Assembly: GCF_020614375.1 (NCBI RefSeq)
Contig: NZ_CP085327.1
Location: forward strand, 248,001 to 312,000
DNA length: 64,000 nt
Direction of reading: 5' to 3'
From: Haladaptatus salinisoli
Lineage (GTDB): Archaea > Halobacteriota > Halobacteria > Halobacteriales > Haladaptataceae
Part shown: piece after piece, positions 17,170-28,329 of the stretch
How the letters are laid out: each line of letters starts with the position of its first letter
Numbering within the stretch: position 1 is the stretch's first letter
Notes under the pieces: model-generated
What the model saw: only the letters and a program-made list of their open reading frames with translations
Databases searched by the model: none
Told to the model about the DNA's origin: nothing
Made by a program: the position numbers and the translations under genes

Positions 17170-17361
17170 TCAATCCGAGATGCCGCCGCGAAGCGCGTCC
17201 GCGACCGTGAGGACGGCGAGGACGACCGCGGAAACCCCGGCGAACGCGCGCAGTTCGGGATTCGCAACTCGAACCGAGTAATGGGTGAGCGCCCAGATTA
17301 TCGCGAACACCGTCGCACCGATTCCCGTCAACTTCAGGTCGACCCATCGTCTCGGATCCAT
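17170..17361 (-). CDS. small two-span membrane protein, hypothetical
   Basis: A 63-aa protein with two hydrophobic helices (about residues 8-27 and 37-55) around a short loop containing RVANPELRAF. It ends with an acidic tail. The ATG at 17361 is preferred over one nine codons upstream because a TATA-like ttgtatcc lies about 30 bases before it. No function recognised. Confidence 0.62.
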   Translation of the reverse strand: MDPRRWVDLKLTGIGATVFAIIWALTHYSVRVANPELRAFAGVSAVVLAVLTVADALRGGISD

Positions 17362-17470
17362 AGTATAACGAACGGTTTCGGGATACAAATTACCGCGGGA
17401 AAAGACGAAATAACGGAACGAACGACCGGTTCGTCGGCTCGGCCGACCGCGTCGCTGCGGTTCGACGTCG

Positions 17471-18562
17471 TTACAGGATTCCCATCTCGCCGAGGCGGTC
17501 GGGGAGATAGGTGTCCGTCACGAAGTCTAGACCGTGCGATGCGAGCGCCTGCTGTTCGGACTTCTTCTCGATGTCGAGTTGCAGTTCGATCTGTTCACGC
17601 CAGTAGTCGGTCTGGTAGCGCGGGTCTTCGAGTTCGCTTTCGAGCGCGTTCTTGTCCGAGTCGGAGAGGGGGTCGGTCGGCAGGTCGTACTCCACGATGT
17701 CCTCCGGTTGAATGCCGACGAACTGCGCGTCGGGCGTCGCGAGGTAGTCGCTCAGGTGCGCGCTCTTGATGGAACCGTATGCGACGGAGCCGTAGATTCG
17801 GTAGCTCCACGGGTCGCCGTCGGTGAAGACCGTGACCGGCAGGTCGAGTTCCTCGTGGAGTCGGCGGGTGATACGCCGGGTCGCGCGCGCCGGTTGCCCC
17901 TTCAGATGGACGATGATGGCGTTGTGGTCGTCGTCGAATCCGTTCTCGACGAGTCGATCGCGCATACCGCCGGTCTCCACGCAGAGGATGAACTTCGCGT
18001 CGTGGTCGAGGAACTCGATGGTGTCCGGGTTGTTCGGAATCTGGTAACCGCCCTCGCCCACGTCCTCCTGACAGTGGATGTCGCGCTCGCCGCGCCGCGT
18101 CTGCTCGCGGAGGTGGAGCGGCCCCATGATGGTCGCGCCGGACTCCTCCGGGCGCATGTGGAAGTCCTCGCGGGTCACGTCGGAGACGATCTCCAAGTCC
18201 TCGATGAGCTGGTTCGACTCGTCCTGGTCGGAGAACTGCGCTTCCTTCGCGTCCCACGACTCCGAGAGGTAGTACAACTCACGGAGGGTCGAGGAGCGGT
18301 CCTCTTCGAGTTGGTTCGAGAGGAAGTCGATGGTGTAGACCGCCTTCAGTAGCTTCCGCGCCCCGCGAACGCTGTTCGCGCTTCGGGTGCTCTTCCGGTC
18401 GCCGTACACCCAGACGCGTTCGGCCTCGTCGTACTCGATGTTGCTCTTCGTCCGGGTCGGAATGGACATGGAGGGAATCTGTCCCCCCGCGAACTGGTCG
18501 TAGAACTCCGCCGCGAGGTCGATGAGTTTCTCTCGGGCTTCTGTGTCGATGTCTGCGCTCAT
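17471..18562 (-). CDS. top6A: DNA topoisomerase VI subunit A
   Basis: A 363-aa Spo11-like subunit that cuts both DNA strands in the type IIB reaction. The 5Y-CAP domain carries the tyrosine motif [12 protein letters not shown], so the catalytic residue is Tyr97 or, by family precedent, Tyr98. The TOPRIM domain shows [13 protein letters not shown] (Glu) and the metal-binding DGDPW (Asp-x-Asp) at about residues 250-254. The ATG overlaps the top6B stop (ATGA), so synthesis is coupled. The protein works as an A2B2 complex to relax and decatenate DNA. Confidence 0.97.
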   Translation of the reverse strand: MSADIDTEAREKLIDLAAEFYDQFAGGQIPSMSIPTRTKSNIEYDEAERVWVYGDRKSTRSANSVRGARKLLKAVYTIDFLSNQLEEDRSSTLRELYYLSESWDAKEAQFSDQDESNQLIEDLEIVSDVTREDFHMRPEESGATIMGPLHLREQTRRGERDIHCQEDVGEGGYQIPNNPDTIEFLDHDAKFILCVETGGMRDRLVENGFDDDHNAIIVHLKGQPARATRRITRRLHEELDLPVTVFTDGDPWSYRIYGSVAYGSIKSAHLSDYLATPDAQFVGIQPEDIVEYDLPTDPLSDSDKNALESELEDPRYQTDYWREQIELQLDIEKKSEQQALASHGLDFVTDTYLPDRLGEMGIL

Positions 18563-20967
18563 GTGTTGTTGGTCAGTCGTTCGTCTTCGATTCCTTCGAC
18601 CGACACGGGGTCGAACGATACGTCGTCGGCGACGGTGTACTCGAGCACCGCCTCGTCGCCGCTGCCCACGGTCGGCTCCCACGTCACGAACCACTCGCCG
18701 TCCATCTCGACCGCGCTCGCGCCGTTCGAGAGGTTCTCTGGTTTGGTCGCCACGATGTCGGTCAGCTTCGGCGACTCGTTCGTCGAGCCGTGGTTCTCGA
18801 CGACGAGCGTGACCGTGTCGTCTTCGACCTCGCGCTCCACGAGCACGTTGTTCATGATGCGCGCCATCGAGTCCTCGATGACGAGTTCGTCTCGACCGGT
18901 CACCTCGGATAGCTTCCGGGCCATATCGGGGAGGATGGAGGCGATGACGTTCTGTTTCTTCTGGCGCTTCTTGAGCGACTGGCGCTTCTTGAGGTAGGAT
19001 TTGAGTTCGCGCGCCGCCTCGCGGATGGCCAACTCGATCTCGTCCTCGATGGCGGGGACGTTCGCGATGGCGTCCTTCGACTCGCTCGTGAACGGAACGT
19101 TCGTGGACGCGACGTGAACCATGATGACGACCGGACCGTTCGGAATCCCGCGTCCGCCGGGTTGGTCGAGGTTGTAGTTGCGCCAGCCGATGGACTTTAT
19201 CACGTCGGTCGTCGCGCACGCCCCGCGCTGGTAGACGAGCGGGACGCGGTTGGCGAACCGGAGGACCTCCGCCGAACCCTCGGCGTCCAGTTCGTCGCCG
19301 TATGCGATGCCGGCCTCGACGATGAAGGGGTCGCCGCCGTGAACGTCCGCGTCGCGGGTCGCCGCCGCGTAGAAGTCGGCGTCGTACTCCTTCCGGAGTC
19401 CGGCCTCAACGAGGTCGGCGGTGATGGGCGAGAGGCAGTTCGTCGGCGGCGCGATGATGTCCGTCACGTTCATCGCTTCGAGCAGTTCGCTCGCGGCGTC
19501 GCGGTCGTTCGCGACGTCGCGAATCTTCGGGACGTCGTCCGGGACGGTCACCATCGACTCCCAGACGGCTTCGACGATGTTCTCGCGGGCCGTCTCGCCG
19601 ACGGTGGCGTCCTCGCGCTCCTCGGTCATGTCCGCCGCGCGGGAGACGTACTCCCGCAGGCGTTTTTCGGTCGCGCGGTCGGGTCCTTCGTCCCCGTCGA
19701 ACTTGGCGGCGATTCGCTCCGCGATGGCGCGAACCGTCTCGTCGTCCTTCCGGGTGCTCGTGGCCTCGTCGACGAGTTCGTAGAGGTCGCTCACCCGGTC
19801 GTCCGTGATGGCGTCCCACGCGGCGTCGATAGCGTTCTCCCGGACGGTGTCGCCGAAGGCGGTGCCGGACTCGTCTTCGACCTCCTCGGCGGCGACGGCG
19901 ACGACCGCGCGCACCTGATGGTGCGGGATTCGGTCGCTCTCGCCCAGCTTCTCCGCGACTCGCTCGGCGAACGCGGCGGTCGCGTCCGCGCCTTTGTTCG
20001 CCACCGCCTCCTCGACGGCGGCTTTCACGTCCGCCTCCTCGTGGGGGCGCGGCGGTCGCCACGCGGCCTCGCGCCCGAAGTGGCGGTCGCGGAAGTTCTC
20101 GATGACGCTCTCGGCCGTCTTCTTGCCGACGCGGGTGAACTCCCCCTGGAGGAACCCGGAGACGCTGTGGGAGTCGGTCTGGGCGAGCATCTTCAGGAGC
20201 GTCCCGAGTTCGACCCCGTGCGGGTGCGGACGAATCTCCTCGGTTTCGGCGGGGAGGGAGGCACCCTCCGCGCGCTCGAAGACGAGTTCCTCGCCGTCCT
20301 CCATCCCCGGTTCCTCGAAGACGATTTTCGCGTGGGGGTTGACGACCGCGGTGTGTTTGATGTACCGGAGGAGCTGTTGGCGAGCGCGCATGTTCGCCTC
20401 CATCTCCAGTTCGATGCGCGTGCCGTGCGTCCCGACGAGTTCCCGCCCGACCGGCGGGGTGTCGGACTCGGACTGTATCTCCGGTTCGTTCTCGTCGGTG
20501 TCGATGATGAGTTCGAAGTATCGCTGGCCGTCGCTCCCCTTTGGTTTGCTCGTAATCTTCGCGGGTTTCCCGCTGGTCAACTGCGAGTAGAGGACGGCGG
20601 CGGAGATACCGATACCCTGCTGGCCGCGCGACTGTTCGCGCTTGTGAAATCGAGAGCCGTAGAGCAGCTTTCCGAACACCTTCGGAATCTGCTCGCGGGT
20701 GATTCCCGGCCCCTCGTCCTCGACGATGAGACGGTAGTAGTCGCCGCTCTCCTCGATTTTGACGCGGACGAACGGTTTCAATCGGGCTTCTTCGGAGGCG
20801 TCCAGGGCGTTGTCCACCGCCTCCTTGACGGCGGTGACCAACCCCCGGGCACCGCTGTCGAACCCGAGCATATGCTTGTTCTTCTCGAAGAACTCGGCAA
20901 TGGAGATCTGTCGCTGGCTCTCGGCCAGTTCTTCGGCGATCCCCTCGTCGCCGAGCGTAGACTGCAT
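18559..20967 (-). CDS. top6B: DNA topoisomerase VI subunit B
   Basis: An 802-aa GHKL ATPase subunit. The Bergerat fold is visible in order: [13 protein letters not shown] (motif N), [13 protein letters not shown] (G1), [17 protein letters not shown] (G2, with the gly-rich lid), then the transducer domain. A long acidic insertion (about residues 340-500, Asp/Glu/Ala-rich helices) is typical of haloarchaeal Top6B and lengthens it beyond the 530 residues of other archaea. The start at 20967 (MQSTLGDEG) is chosen because a TATA element is centred 23 bases upstream; an ATG three codons earlier is possible. Confidence 0.96.
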   Translation of the reverse strand: MQSTLGDEGIAEELAESQRQISIAEFFEKNKHMLGFDSGARGLVTAVKEAVDNALDASEEARLKPFVRVKIEESGDYYRLIVEDEGPGITREQIPKVFGKLLYGSRFHKREQSRGQQGIGISAAVLYSQLTSGKPAKITSKPKGSDGQRYFELIIDTDENEPEIQSESDTPPVGRELVGTHGTRIELEMEANMRARQQLLRYIKHTAVVNPHAKIVFEEPGMEDGEELVFERAEGASLPAETEEIRPHPHGVELGTLLKMLAQTDSHSVSGFLQGEFTRVGKKTAESVIENFRDRHFGREAAWRPPRPHEEADVKAAVEEAVANKGADATAAFAERVAEKLGESDRIPHHQVRAVVAVAAEEVEDESGTAFGDTVRENAIDAAWDAITDDRVSDLYELVDEATSTRKDDETVRAIAERIAAKFDGDEGPDRATEKRLREYVSRAADMTEEREDATVGETARENIVEAVWESMVTVPDDVPKIRDVANDRDAASELLEAMNVTDIIAPPTNCLSPITADLVEAGLRKEYDADFYAAATRDADVHGGDPFIVEAGIAYGDELDAEGSAEVLRFANRVPLVYQRGACATTDVIKSIGWRNYNLDQPGGRGIPNGPVVIMVHVASTNVPFTSESKDAIANVPAIEDEIELAIREAARELKSYLKKRQSLKKRQKKQNVIASILPDMARKLSEVTGRDELVIEDSMARIMNNVLVEREVEDDTVTLVVENHGSTNESPKLTDIVATKPENLSNGASAVEMDGEWFVTWEPTVGSGDEAVLEYTVADDVSFDPVSVEGIEDERLTNNT

Positions 20968-20985
20968 CGAAGGCATTCTTCGCCA

Positions 20986-20994
20986 GTATTTATC
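20986..20994 (-). promoter_or_regulatory. TATA box of top6B-top6A
   Basis: On the minus strand the sequence is GATAAATAC, centred 23 bases before the ATG at 20967. It suits a leaderless or nearly leaderless mRNA. Confidence 0.6.
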
Positions 20995-21440
20995 GGCGGG
21001 TACGTTAAAACTGCCCCGGTGAGGCGGAGTGAAAGTGAAAGTAGCCGAATCGAGGCGGAAGAAGGCCCGATTCGACGGGTTAGGTCGTTTCCGGCCGCCG
21101 CTCGTCGCGGGTCGGACGCCGGAACGACCCCCTCTCGAACCCCTTCCTCGTCCGCGCTCGCAATTACCGTTATGCATACCGCCGCGGCCCGTCCGGACGC
21201 GGGTCGACCAGCGCCGCATCGTTCGCGCCGCCGTTCGAACTGGCGCATCTCGGACGTGTCCGGCCCGGTTCGTTTCCGACCGCGCCGCGGGGGTGACTTC
21301 CTCGGCTTCGCGCGCCGTACCCGAACGCGCGGGTGAAATCGACCGTCAGTTCGAGCCGTTTTTTCCCTTTTTCGGCTAGTTCTCTTTTTCCATCACGTCT
21401 CCGATTCGTACAGCCTATCGCCGGGTAATATTTGACTCTC

Positions 21441-21458
21441 CGCACGCGCGCGTGCGTG
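21441..21458. promoter_or_regulatory. alternating purine-pyrimidine tract, potential Z-DNA element
   Basis: CGCACGCGCGCGTGCGTG alternates pyrimidine and purine for 18 bases. Its first 16 bases are a perfect palindrome. It ends two bases before the gyrB TATA box. Such tracts flip to Z-DNA under negative supercoiling, so it could report supercoiling to the gyrase promoter. Confidence 0.5.
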
Positions 21459-21459
21459 A

Positions 21460-23414
<1,955 letters not shown>

Positions 23415-23415
<1 letters not shown>

Positions 23416-25862
23416 TGAGTTCGGAGACACCAGACGTACCAGACGACGTTGCACAGCAGATCCAGACCGTCCGCGTCGAGGACGAGATGGAACAGAGCTA
23501 CATCGACTACGCGATGTCCGTCATCGCGGGTCGCGCCCTCCCGGACGTGCGGGACGGGCTGAAGCCGGTTCACCGGCGCATCCTCTACGCGATGCACCGC
23601 TCCGGCGTGACGAGCGGCGCGAGCCACCGCAAGTCCTCGAACATCGTCGGGGACACGATGGGCGATTTCCACCCGCACGGAGACCAGTCCATCTACGACG
23701 CGCTGGCGCGGATGGCGCAGGACTTCTCGATGCGATATCCGCTCATCGACGGACAGGGGAACTTCGGGAGCGTGGACGGCGACCCGCCGGCCGCGATGCG
23801 GTACACGGAGGCCCGGATGGCACCCATCGCCGAGGAGTTGCTCGCCGACATCGAGATGGACACGGTGGACTTCCAGTCCAACTACGACGACCGACTGCAG
23901 GAACCCGATGTGCTGCCCGCCGCGGTGCCCAACCTGCTCGTCAACGGCTCGTCGGGTATCGCGGTCGGGATGTCCACGAACGTCCCGCCGCACAACCTCG
24001 GCGAGGTCATCGACGCCACGGTCGAACTCATCGACAACCCCGACGCGACGGTCGAAGACCTGATGGAGTACGTCAAAGGGCCCGACTTCCCGACCGGCGC
24101 GAACATCGTCGGCAGGAACGCCATCCACCAGGCGTACAAGACGGGCAGGGGTCGAGTCCGGGTTCGCGCCGAGTACGAGGTCGAAGACGACCGCATCGTC
24201 ATCACCGAACTCCCCTTCCAGACGAACAAGGCGCGCCTCATCGAGCGAATCGCCGACCACGTCAACGAGGGCACCATCGACGGCATCCGCGACCTGCGCG
24301 ACGAGTCCGACCGCGACGGGATTCGGGTCGTGGTCGAACTCAAGCAGAACGCCATCGCCGAGGTGGTCGAGAACCAACTGCTCGAACACCACCTCGAACG
24401 AACCTTCGGCATCATCTCGCTCGCGCTGGTCGACGGCCAGCCGAAGGTGTTGACGCTGAAGGAACTGCTCCAGCACTACCTCGACCACCGTCGAGAGGTC
24501 GTCCGTCGCCGGAGCGAGTTCGAACTCGGCGAGGCGGAAGAGCGGGCGCACATCCTCGAAGGCCGCCTGCGGGCGCTCGACAACATCGACGACGTGGTCG
24601 AACTCATCCGCAGTTCGGACGACCGCGACGGCGCGCGAACGGGCTTGCAGGAGACGTTCGACTTCTCGGAGAAGCAGGCCGAACACATCGTCCGGATGCA
24701 GCTCGGCAGCCTCACCTCGCTCGAATCCGAGGAGATCGAGGCGGAGTACGAGGAGGTCACGGCGCGCATCGAGCGCCTCGAAACCATCCTCGGCGACGAG
24801 TCGGAACTGTTCGCAGTCATCAAAGAGGAACTGCTGGAGATGAAAGACGAGTACGCCGACGAGCGCCGGACGAAGATCGTCGAGGACACCTCGGAGGTCA
24901 CCCGCGAAGACCTCATCGCCGAGGAGGACGTGTTCGTCGTCGTCACCGAGCAGGACTACGTCAAGCGGATGCCCATCGACCGGTTCGACGCGCAGGGCCG
25001 CGGCGGAAAGGGTATCATCGGCGCGGACGTGAAAGAGGGCGACCGCGTCTCGAAGGTGTTCCGCGCGAACACCCACGACTACCTGCTCTGTTTCACGAAC
25101 CACGGGCAGGTCTACCGCCTGAAAACGTACGAAATCCCCGAGATGTCGCGCACGGCGCGCGGCAAATCCGCCGTGAACCTCCTCGACCTGGACGAGGGCG
25201 AGGATCTCACCGCCGTCATCACGACGGACGAGTTCGCCGAGGACGAGTCGCTGAGCATGGTCACCCGACAGGGCTACGTCAAGCGCACCGCAGCCAAGGA
25301 TTTCGAGAACATCCTCTCGACCGGCATCATCGCGGCGCGTCTCGAAGACGGCGACGAACTCGTGGACGTGAAGGTCACCGACGGGACGAAAGACCTCGTC
25401 ATCGCCACGAAAAACGGCATGACGATCCGATTCGACGAGACGGAGGCGCGCGAGATGGGCCGCAGCGCGCGCGGGGTGCACGGCATCCGGCTCGAAGGCG
25501 ACGACGAAGTCGTCGGAATGGTCGCCGCGGACGGGGAATCGCGTAACCTGCTCACCGTCACCCGGCGCGGGTACGGCAAGCGCACGCCGCTGTCGAAGTA
25601 CCGCTCCCAGTCGCGGAACGGGAAGGGCCTCATCGACATCAAGACCGGCGAACGAAACGGCCCGGTTACGTCCGTGAAGAACGTCACCGAGGACGACCAC
25701 CTCGTCCTGATGAGCGAACGCGGACAGATAATGCGCATCCGCGCCGAGGACATCTCGGAGGTCGGCCGCAACACGATGGGCGTGACGGTGATGGACGTCG
25801 CCGCGAACGACCGCGTCGCGAGCGTCGACGTGATTCCCGCGTCGTCGACCGACGAGGAGTAG
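23415..25862 (+). CDS. gyrA: DNA gyrase subunit A
   Basis: An 815-aa DNA-cleaving subunit. The N-terminal winged-helix domain has [21 protein letters not shown] and the active-site segment AMRYTEARM, with catalytic Tyr130. The GyrA drug-binding helix region ([20 protein letters not shown]) and the tower and coiled-coil follow. The C-terminal beta-pinwheel holds repeated blades, including the gyrase-specific GyrA box QGRGGKG, which marks it as gyrase rather than topoisomerase IV. It starts one base inside the gyrB stop. The stop directly abuts the stop of the convergent Nudix gene. Confidence 0.98.
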
Positions 25863-26297
25863 TTACTCGATTTCCGCGGGTTCTTTTTCGAGGTCGAACG
25901 AGTGATAGCCGGTCGTTCGCGTGTCGAGCCACTCCCGGAGCGGAAGCACTCGCGGACGATAGCGAAGCGTCTCGCCGAGCGCGTCGAACGCGACGAACGC
26001 CGCCTGCTCGACCTCGCCGTCCGGATCCTCGGGCCGGGGCGTACCCTCGGCGGCCGCCTCGTAGAACACCTGCAAGTGGTGTTCGGCCTCGTCGATTCGA
26101 ATCTCGGTGACGAACGCGACGTCGCCGAGTTCGACCGCCAGCCCGGTTTCCTCGCGTGCCTCGCGGACGGCGGCGTCGGCGAACCGTTCGCCGGGTTCGC
26201 AACCGCCTTTCGGGAGACTCCACCGACCGTGTTCGCGAACCGCCAGCACGGAATCGCCGCGGAGGACGACGACGCCCGCCGCGAGTAGGTGCATCAT
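25863..26297 (-). CDS. Nudix hydrolase
   Basis: A 144-aa pyrophosphohydrolase. The Nudix box is complete: GGCEPGERFADAAVREAREETGL (positions 26146-26214), with the REAREE metal-binding glutamates, following GRWSLPKG. It begins at Met-Met-His, and starting at either Met is possible. Substrates in this small diadenosine/NTP-type group cannot be told from sequence. It is tail-to-tail with gyrA, with no space between stop codons. Confidence 0.85.
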   Translation of the reverse strand: MMHLLAAGVVVLRGDSVLAVREHGRWSLPKGGCEPGERFADAAVREAREETGLAVELGDVAFVTEIRIDEAEHHLQVFYEAAAEGTPRPEDPDGEVEQAAFVAFDALGETLRYRPRVLPLREWLDTRTTGYHSFDLEKEPAEIE

Positions 26298-26378
26298 GGA
26301 TTGCGAGAGGACGGAGACGAGGACGATATGCGTTTGGATTCTCCGAACTACGCGGAGGCTTCGACGGGCGAGTCGAAA

Positions 26379-26453
26379 ATCAACAGGTAACACAGCCGCC
26401 AAAAACTCGTCTATCGATCGATCTCCCGATATCAGCAGGCGACACAACCGCCA
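26379..26453. repeat. imperfect 23-bp direct repeat pair
   Basis: The copies at 26379-26401 and 26431-26453 both run atcaRcaggYRacacaRccgcca and match at 19 of 23 positions, with starts 52 bases apart. They are not in the same reading frame, so they are unlikely to be coding repeats. They could be paired regulator sites for the leftward Nudix gene, whose start is about 80 bases away. Confidence 0.45.
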
Positions 26454-26524
26454 GCGGCTAGCGGACTCACCGCGAGCCAAGGGATGAGCGCAGGCTTTTG
26501 GTGCAGATTTTTCCGGGGAGGGAG

Positions 26525-26558
26525 GCCGAGACGCGCACCACGTGGTGCGCGTCTCGGC
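26525..26558. repeat. perfect 34-bp palindrome
   Basis: The left half GCCGAGACGCGCACCAC is followed at once by its exact reverse complement, with no spacer. It lies 25 bases past the arginase stop (minus strand), between arginase and Nudix. It may fold as a very stable hairpin at the 3' end of the arginase mRNA or bind a dimeric protein. Confidence 0.75.
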
Positions 26559-26582
26559 ACCCGACCGCAGAAAATGGTGCGT

Positions 26583-27503
26583 TTAGAGGATGCGCTTTCC
26601 CAGCGTGCTGGCGGCGAGTTCGGTCGCCAGCGCCGCGGTTTCGTTGTGTTCGTCCAGAATCGGGTTCACCTCCACCAGTTCGAACGAGCGCAGGATTCCG
26701 TCGCGCTCGTTACGCTTGGCCACGGTTTCGAGGGCGGAGTGAGCCTCGCGGTAGTTGACGCCGCCGCGAACCGGCGTCCCGACGCCGGGGGCTTCCTTGG
26801 GATCGAGCCAGTCTAAATCGAGGCTGACGTGTATGTCGTCCACGCCGTCCGAGGCGATATCCAGCGCCTCTTCCACGACCTCCGTGATTCCGCGCTCGTC
26901 GATATCCGACATCGTGAAGGCGGTCACGTCGCTCTCGCGGATGGCCTTTCGTTCGGCGGCGTCGATGCTCCGTAGGCCGACGAGGACGACGTTCTCCTCG
27001 CTGAGGCGCGGGACGTTCGCCCACTCGGTGTCGGCGAAGTCGTCGATGCCGAGCGCCCCGGCGAGCGGCATCCCGTGGACGTTCCCGCTCGGGGAGGTTT
27101 TCGGGGTGTTGAAATCGCTGTGCGCGTCGAACCAGATGGCTCCGATATCGGCGTCGCGGGCCGACCCGCGGAGGGTGCCGATGGCGATGGAGTGGTCGCC
27201 GCCGAGCACCAGCGGGAAGGCACCGTCTTCGAGCGCGGCCGCCACTTCCCCGGCGAGTTGGGAGCAGGCGTCCGCCGTCTCGCGGAGGAACTTCGCTTTC
27301 CCCTCCGCGGGTTCGTCGGTCTCCGGGTCGCGTTCCTCCGCGCGCGGGACGAGCAAGTCTCCGCTGTCGATAACGGTCACCCCGGCGGCGGTGAGTTCGT
27401 CGGCGAGTCCGGCGTAGCGTATCGCCGACGGTCCCATGTCCACCCCGCGTCGGTTCGCGCCGTAATCGATGGGCGCTCCGATTATCTGAACGGTTTCGAC
27501 CAT
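26583..27503 (-). CDS. rocF: arginase
   Basis: A 306-aa manganese enzyme that hydrolyses arginine to ornithine and urea. Metal-binding motifs are LVLGGDHSIAIGT, WFDAHSDFNTP and VSLDLDWLDPKEAPGVGTP; the substrate-specificity loop SPSGNVHGMPLA is the arginase form, separating it from agmatinase and formimidoylglutamase. Asp-x-His-x-Asp and Asp-x-Asp are intact. It starts at MVETVQIIGAPIDYG; the frame continues upstream only as an Arg-rich extension. A strong palindrome follows the gene. A winged-helix regulator is divergently transcribed 150 bases away and might control it, but this is only a positional guess. Confidence 0.92.
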   Translation of the reverse strand: MVETVQIIGAPIDYGANRRGVDMGPSAIRYAGLADELTAAGVTVIDSGDLLVPRAEERDPETDEPAEGKAKFLRETADACSQLAGEVAAALEDGAFPLVLGGDHSIAIGTLRGSARDADIGAIWFDAHSDFNTPKTSPSGNVHGMPLAGALGIDDFADTEWANVPRLSEENVVLVGLRSIDAAERKAIRESDVTAFTMSDIDERGITEVVEEALDIASDGVDDIHVSLDLDWLDPKEAPGVGTPVRGGVNYREAHSALETVAKRNERDGILRSFELVEVNPILDEHNETAALATELAASTLGKRIL

Positions 27504-27653
27504 ACGACCGGGGACGAGTCGAAGGGGTTTCAAATCCCCCCTTTTCGGCCCGGCGACGCCGCATTTAAACCTCGTTCGCGCCTCGTTCGTCGTTCCGAGA
27601 TTCTCCTGCGATATTCGTCGCATTTAAGGAAATCAATTACGAAGATTCCACCA

Positions 27654-28187
27654 ATGTCGAGTATTGAGTTGACGCCCAGTCAGAAGACGATTCTGACGGC
27701 ACTCGTAAACCTCCACCGGGAGACCGAAGACGCGGTAAAGGGCGAGGACATCGCCCAAGAAGTCGACCGCAACCCCGGTACGATTCGAAATCAGATGCAG
27801 AGCCTCAAAGCCCTCCAACTCGTCGAGGGAGTTCCCGGCCCGAAAGGGGGGTACAAACCGACCGCGACCGCCTTCGAAGCGCTCGATATCCACCAGTTGG
27901 ACAGCGCCGCCCAGGTTCCCCTGACCCACAACGGCGAGCCGGTCGAGGACGGCAACGTCGAAGAGATCGACCTCACGAGCGTCCACCACCCCGAACTCTG
28001 TCGCGCGGAGATTCACCTGCGCGGATCGGCTCGGAACATCCACGAAGGGGACGACATCACCGTCGGCCCGACCCCGCTGTCGAAACTCGTCGTCGAGGGC
28101 GTCGTGGACGGAAAGGACGACACCCGAAATATCGTCATCCTGAAGATAACCGGCATGCAAGCGCCCACCGAGGACCCCGAGCACTGA
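27654..28187 (+). CDS. winged-HTH transcriptional regulator (Rrf2-like)
   Basis: A 177-aa protein. Residues 1-75 form a winged helix: ELTPSQKTILTALVNLHRETEDAVKGEDIAQEV, then NPGTIRNQMQSLKALQLVEGVPGPKGGYKPT (positions 27660-27860), where GPKGGY is the wing typical of Rrf2-like and related archaeal regulators. The second half is a beta-rich domain (ELCRAEIHLRGSARNIHEGDDITVGPTP) that probably binds a ligand or partner. No Cys cluster for an iron-sulfur centre is present. It lies divergent to arginase. Confidence 0.82.
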   Translation: MSSIELTPSQKTILTALVNLHRETEDAVKGEDIAQEVDRNPGTIRNQMQSLKALQLVEGVPGPKGGYKPTATAFEALDIHQLDSAAQVPLTHNGEPVEDGNVEEIDLTSVHHPELCRAEIHLRGSARNIHEGDDITVGPTPLSKLVVEGVVDGKDDTRNIVILKITGMQAPTEDPEH

Positions 28188-28329
28188 CCTCGCACCGTCC
28201 GCCCGCCGGACCGCGAACCCCCGCGCCGTCGAATCGTCGAAACGATTCGTTTTGAACGCCGCTCTTTTTCTCCGACTCCCACTCCGACTCGGTTCCGGAA
28301 GGTATTATCGACGGACGCTCCTAGCCTCG

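Larger units (their letters stand above)
26298..26582. other. 285-bp intergenic region with repeats and a palindrome
   Basis: No convincing gene in the six frames. It contains an imperfect 23-bp direct repeat (26379-26401 and 26431-26453) and a perfect 34-bp palindrome (26525-26558), both described separately. Confidence 0.6.

Noticed and set aside
19114..21336. 740-aa open frame on the + strand opposite top6B
   Set aside because: Antisense shadow: top6B on the minus strand has all GHKL motifs, and this frame has no family resemblance. Long antisense frames are normal in GC-rich haloarchaeal DNA.
21029..21379. 116-aa frame in the top6-gyr region
   Set aside because: Basic, Pro/Arg-rich, no family, not like neighbouring genes; the region is better read as control DNA.
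26298..26582. CRISPR-like array from the repeats near the Nudix gene
   Set aside because: Only two imperfect copies and one palindrome; no regular repeat-spacer series and no cas genes in the window.
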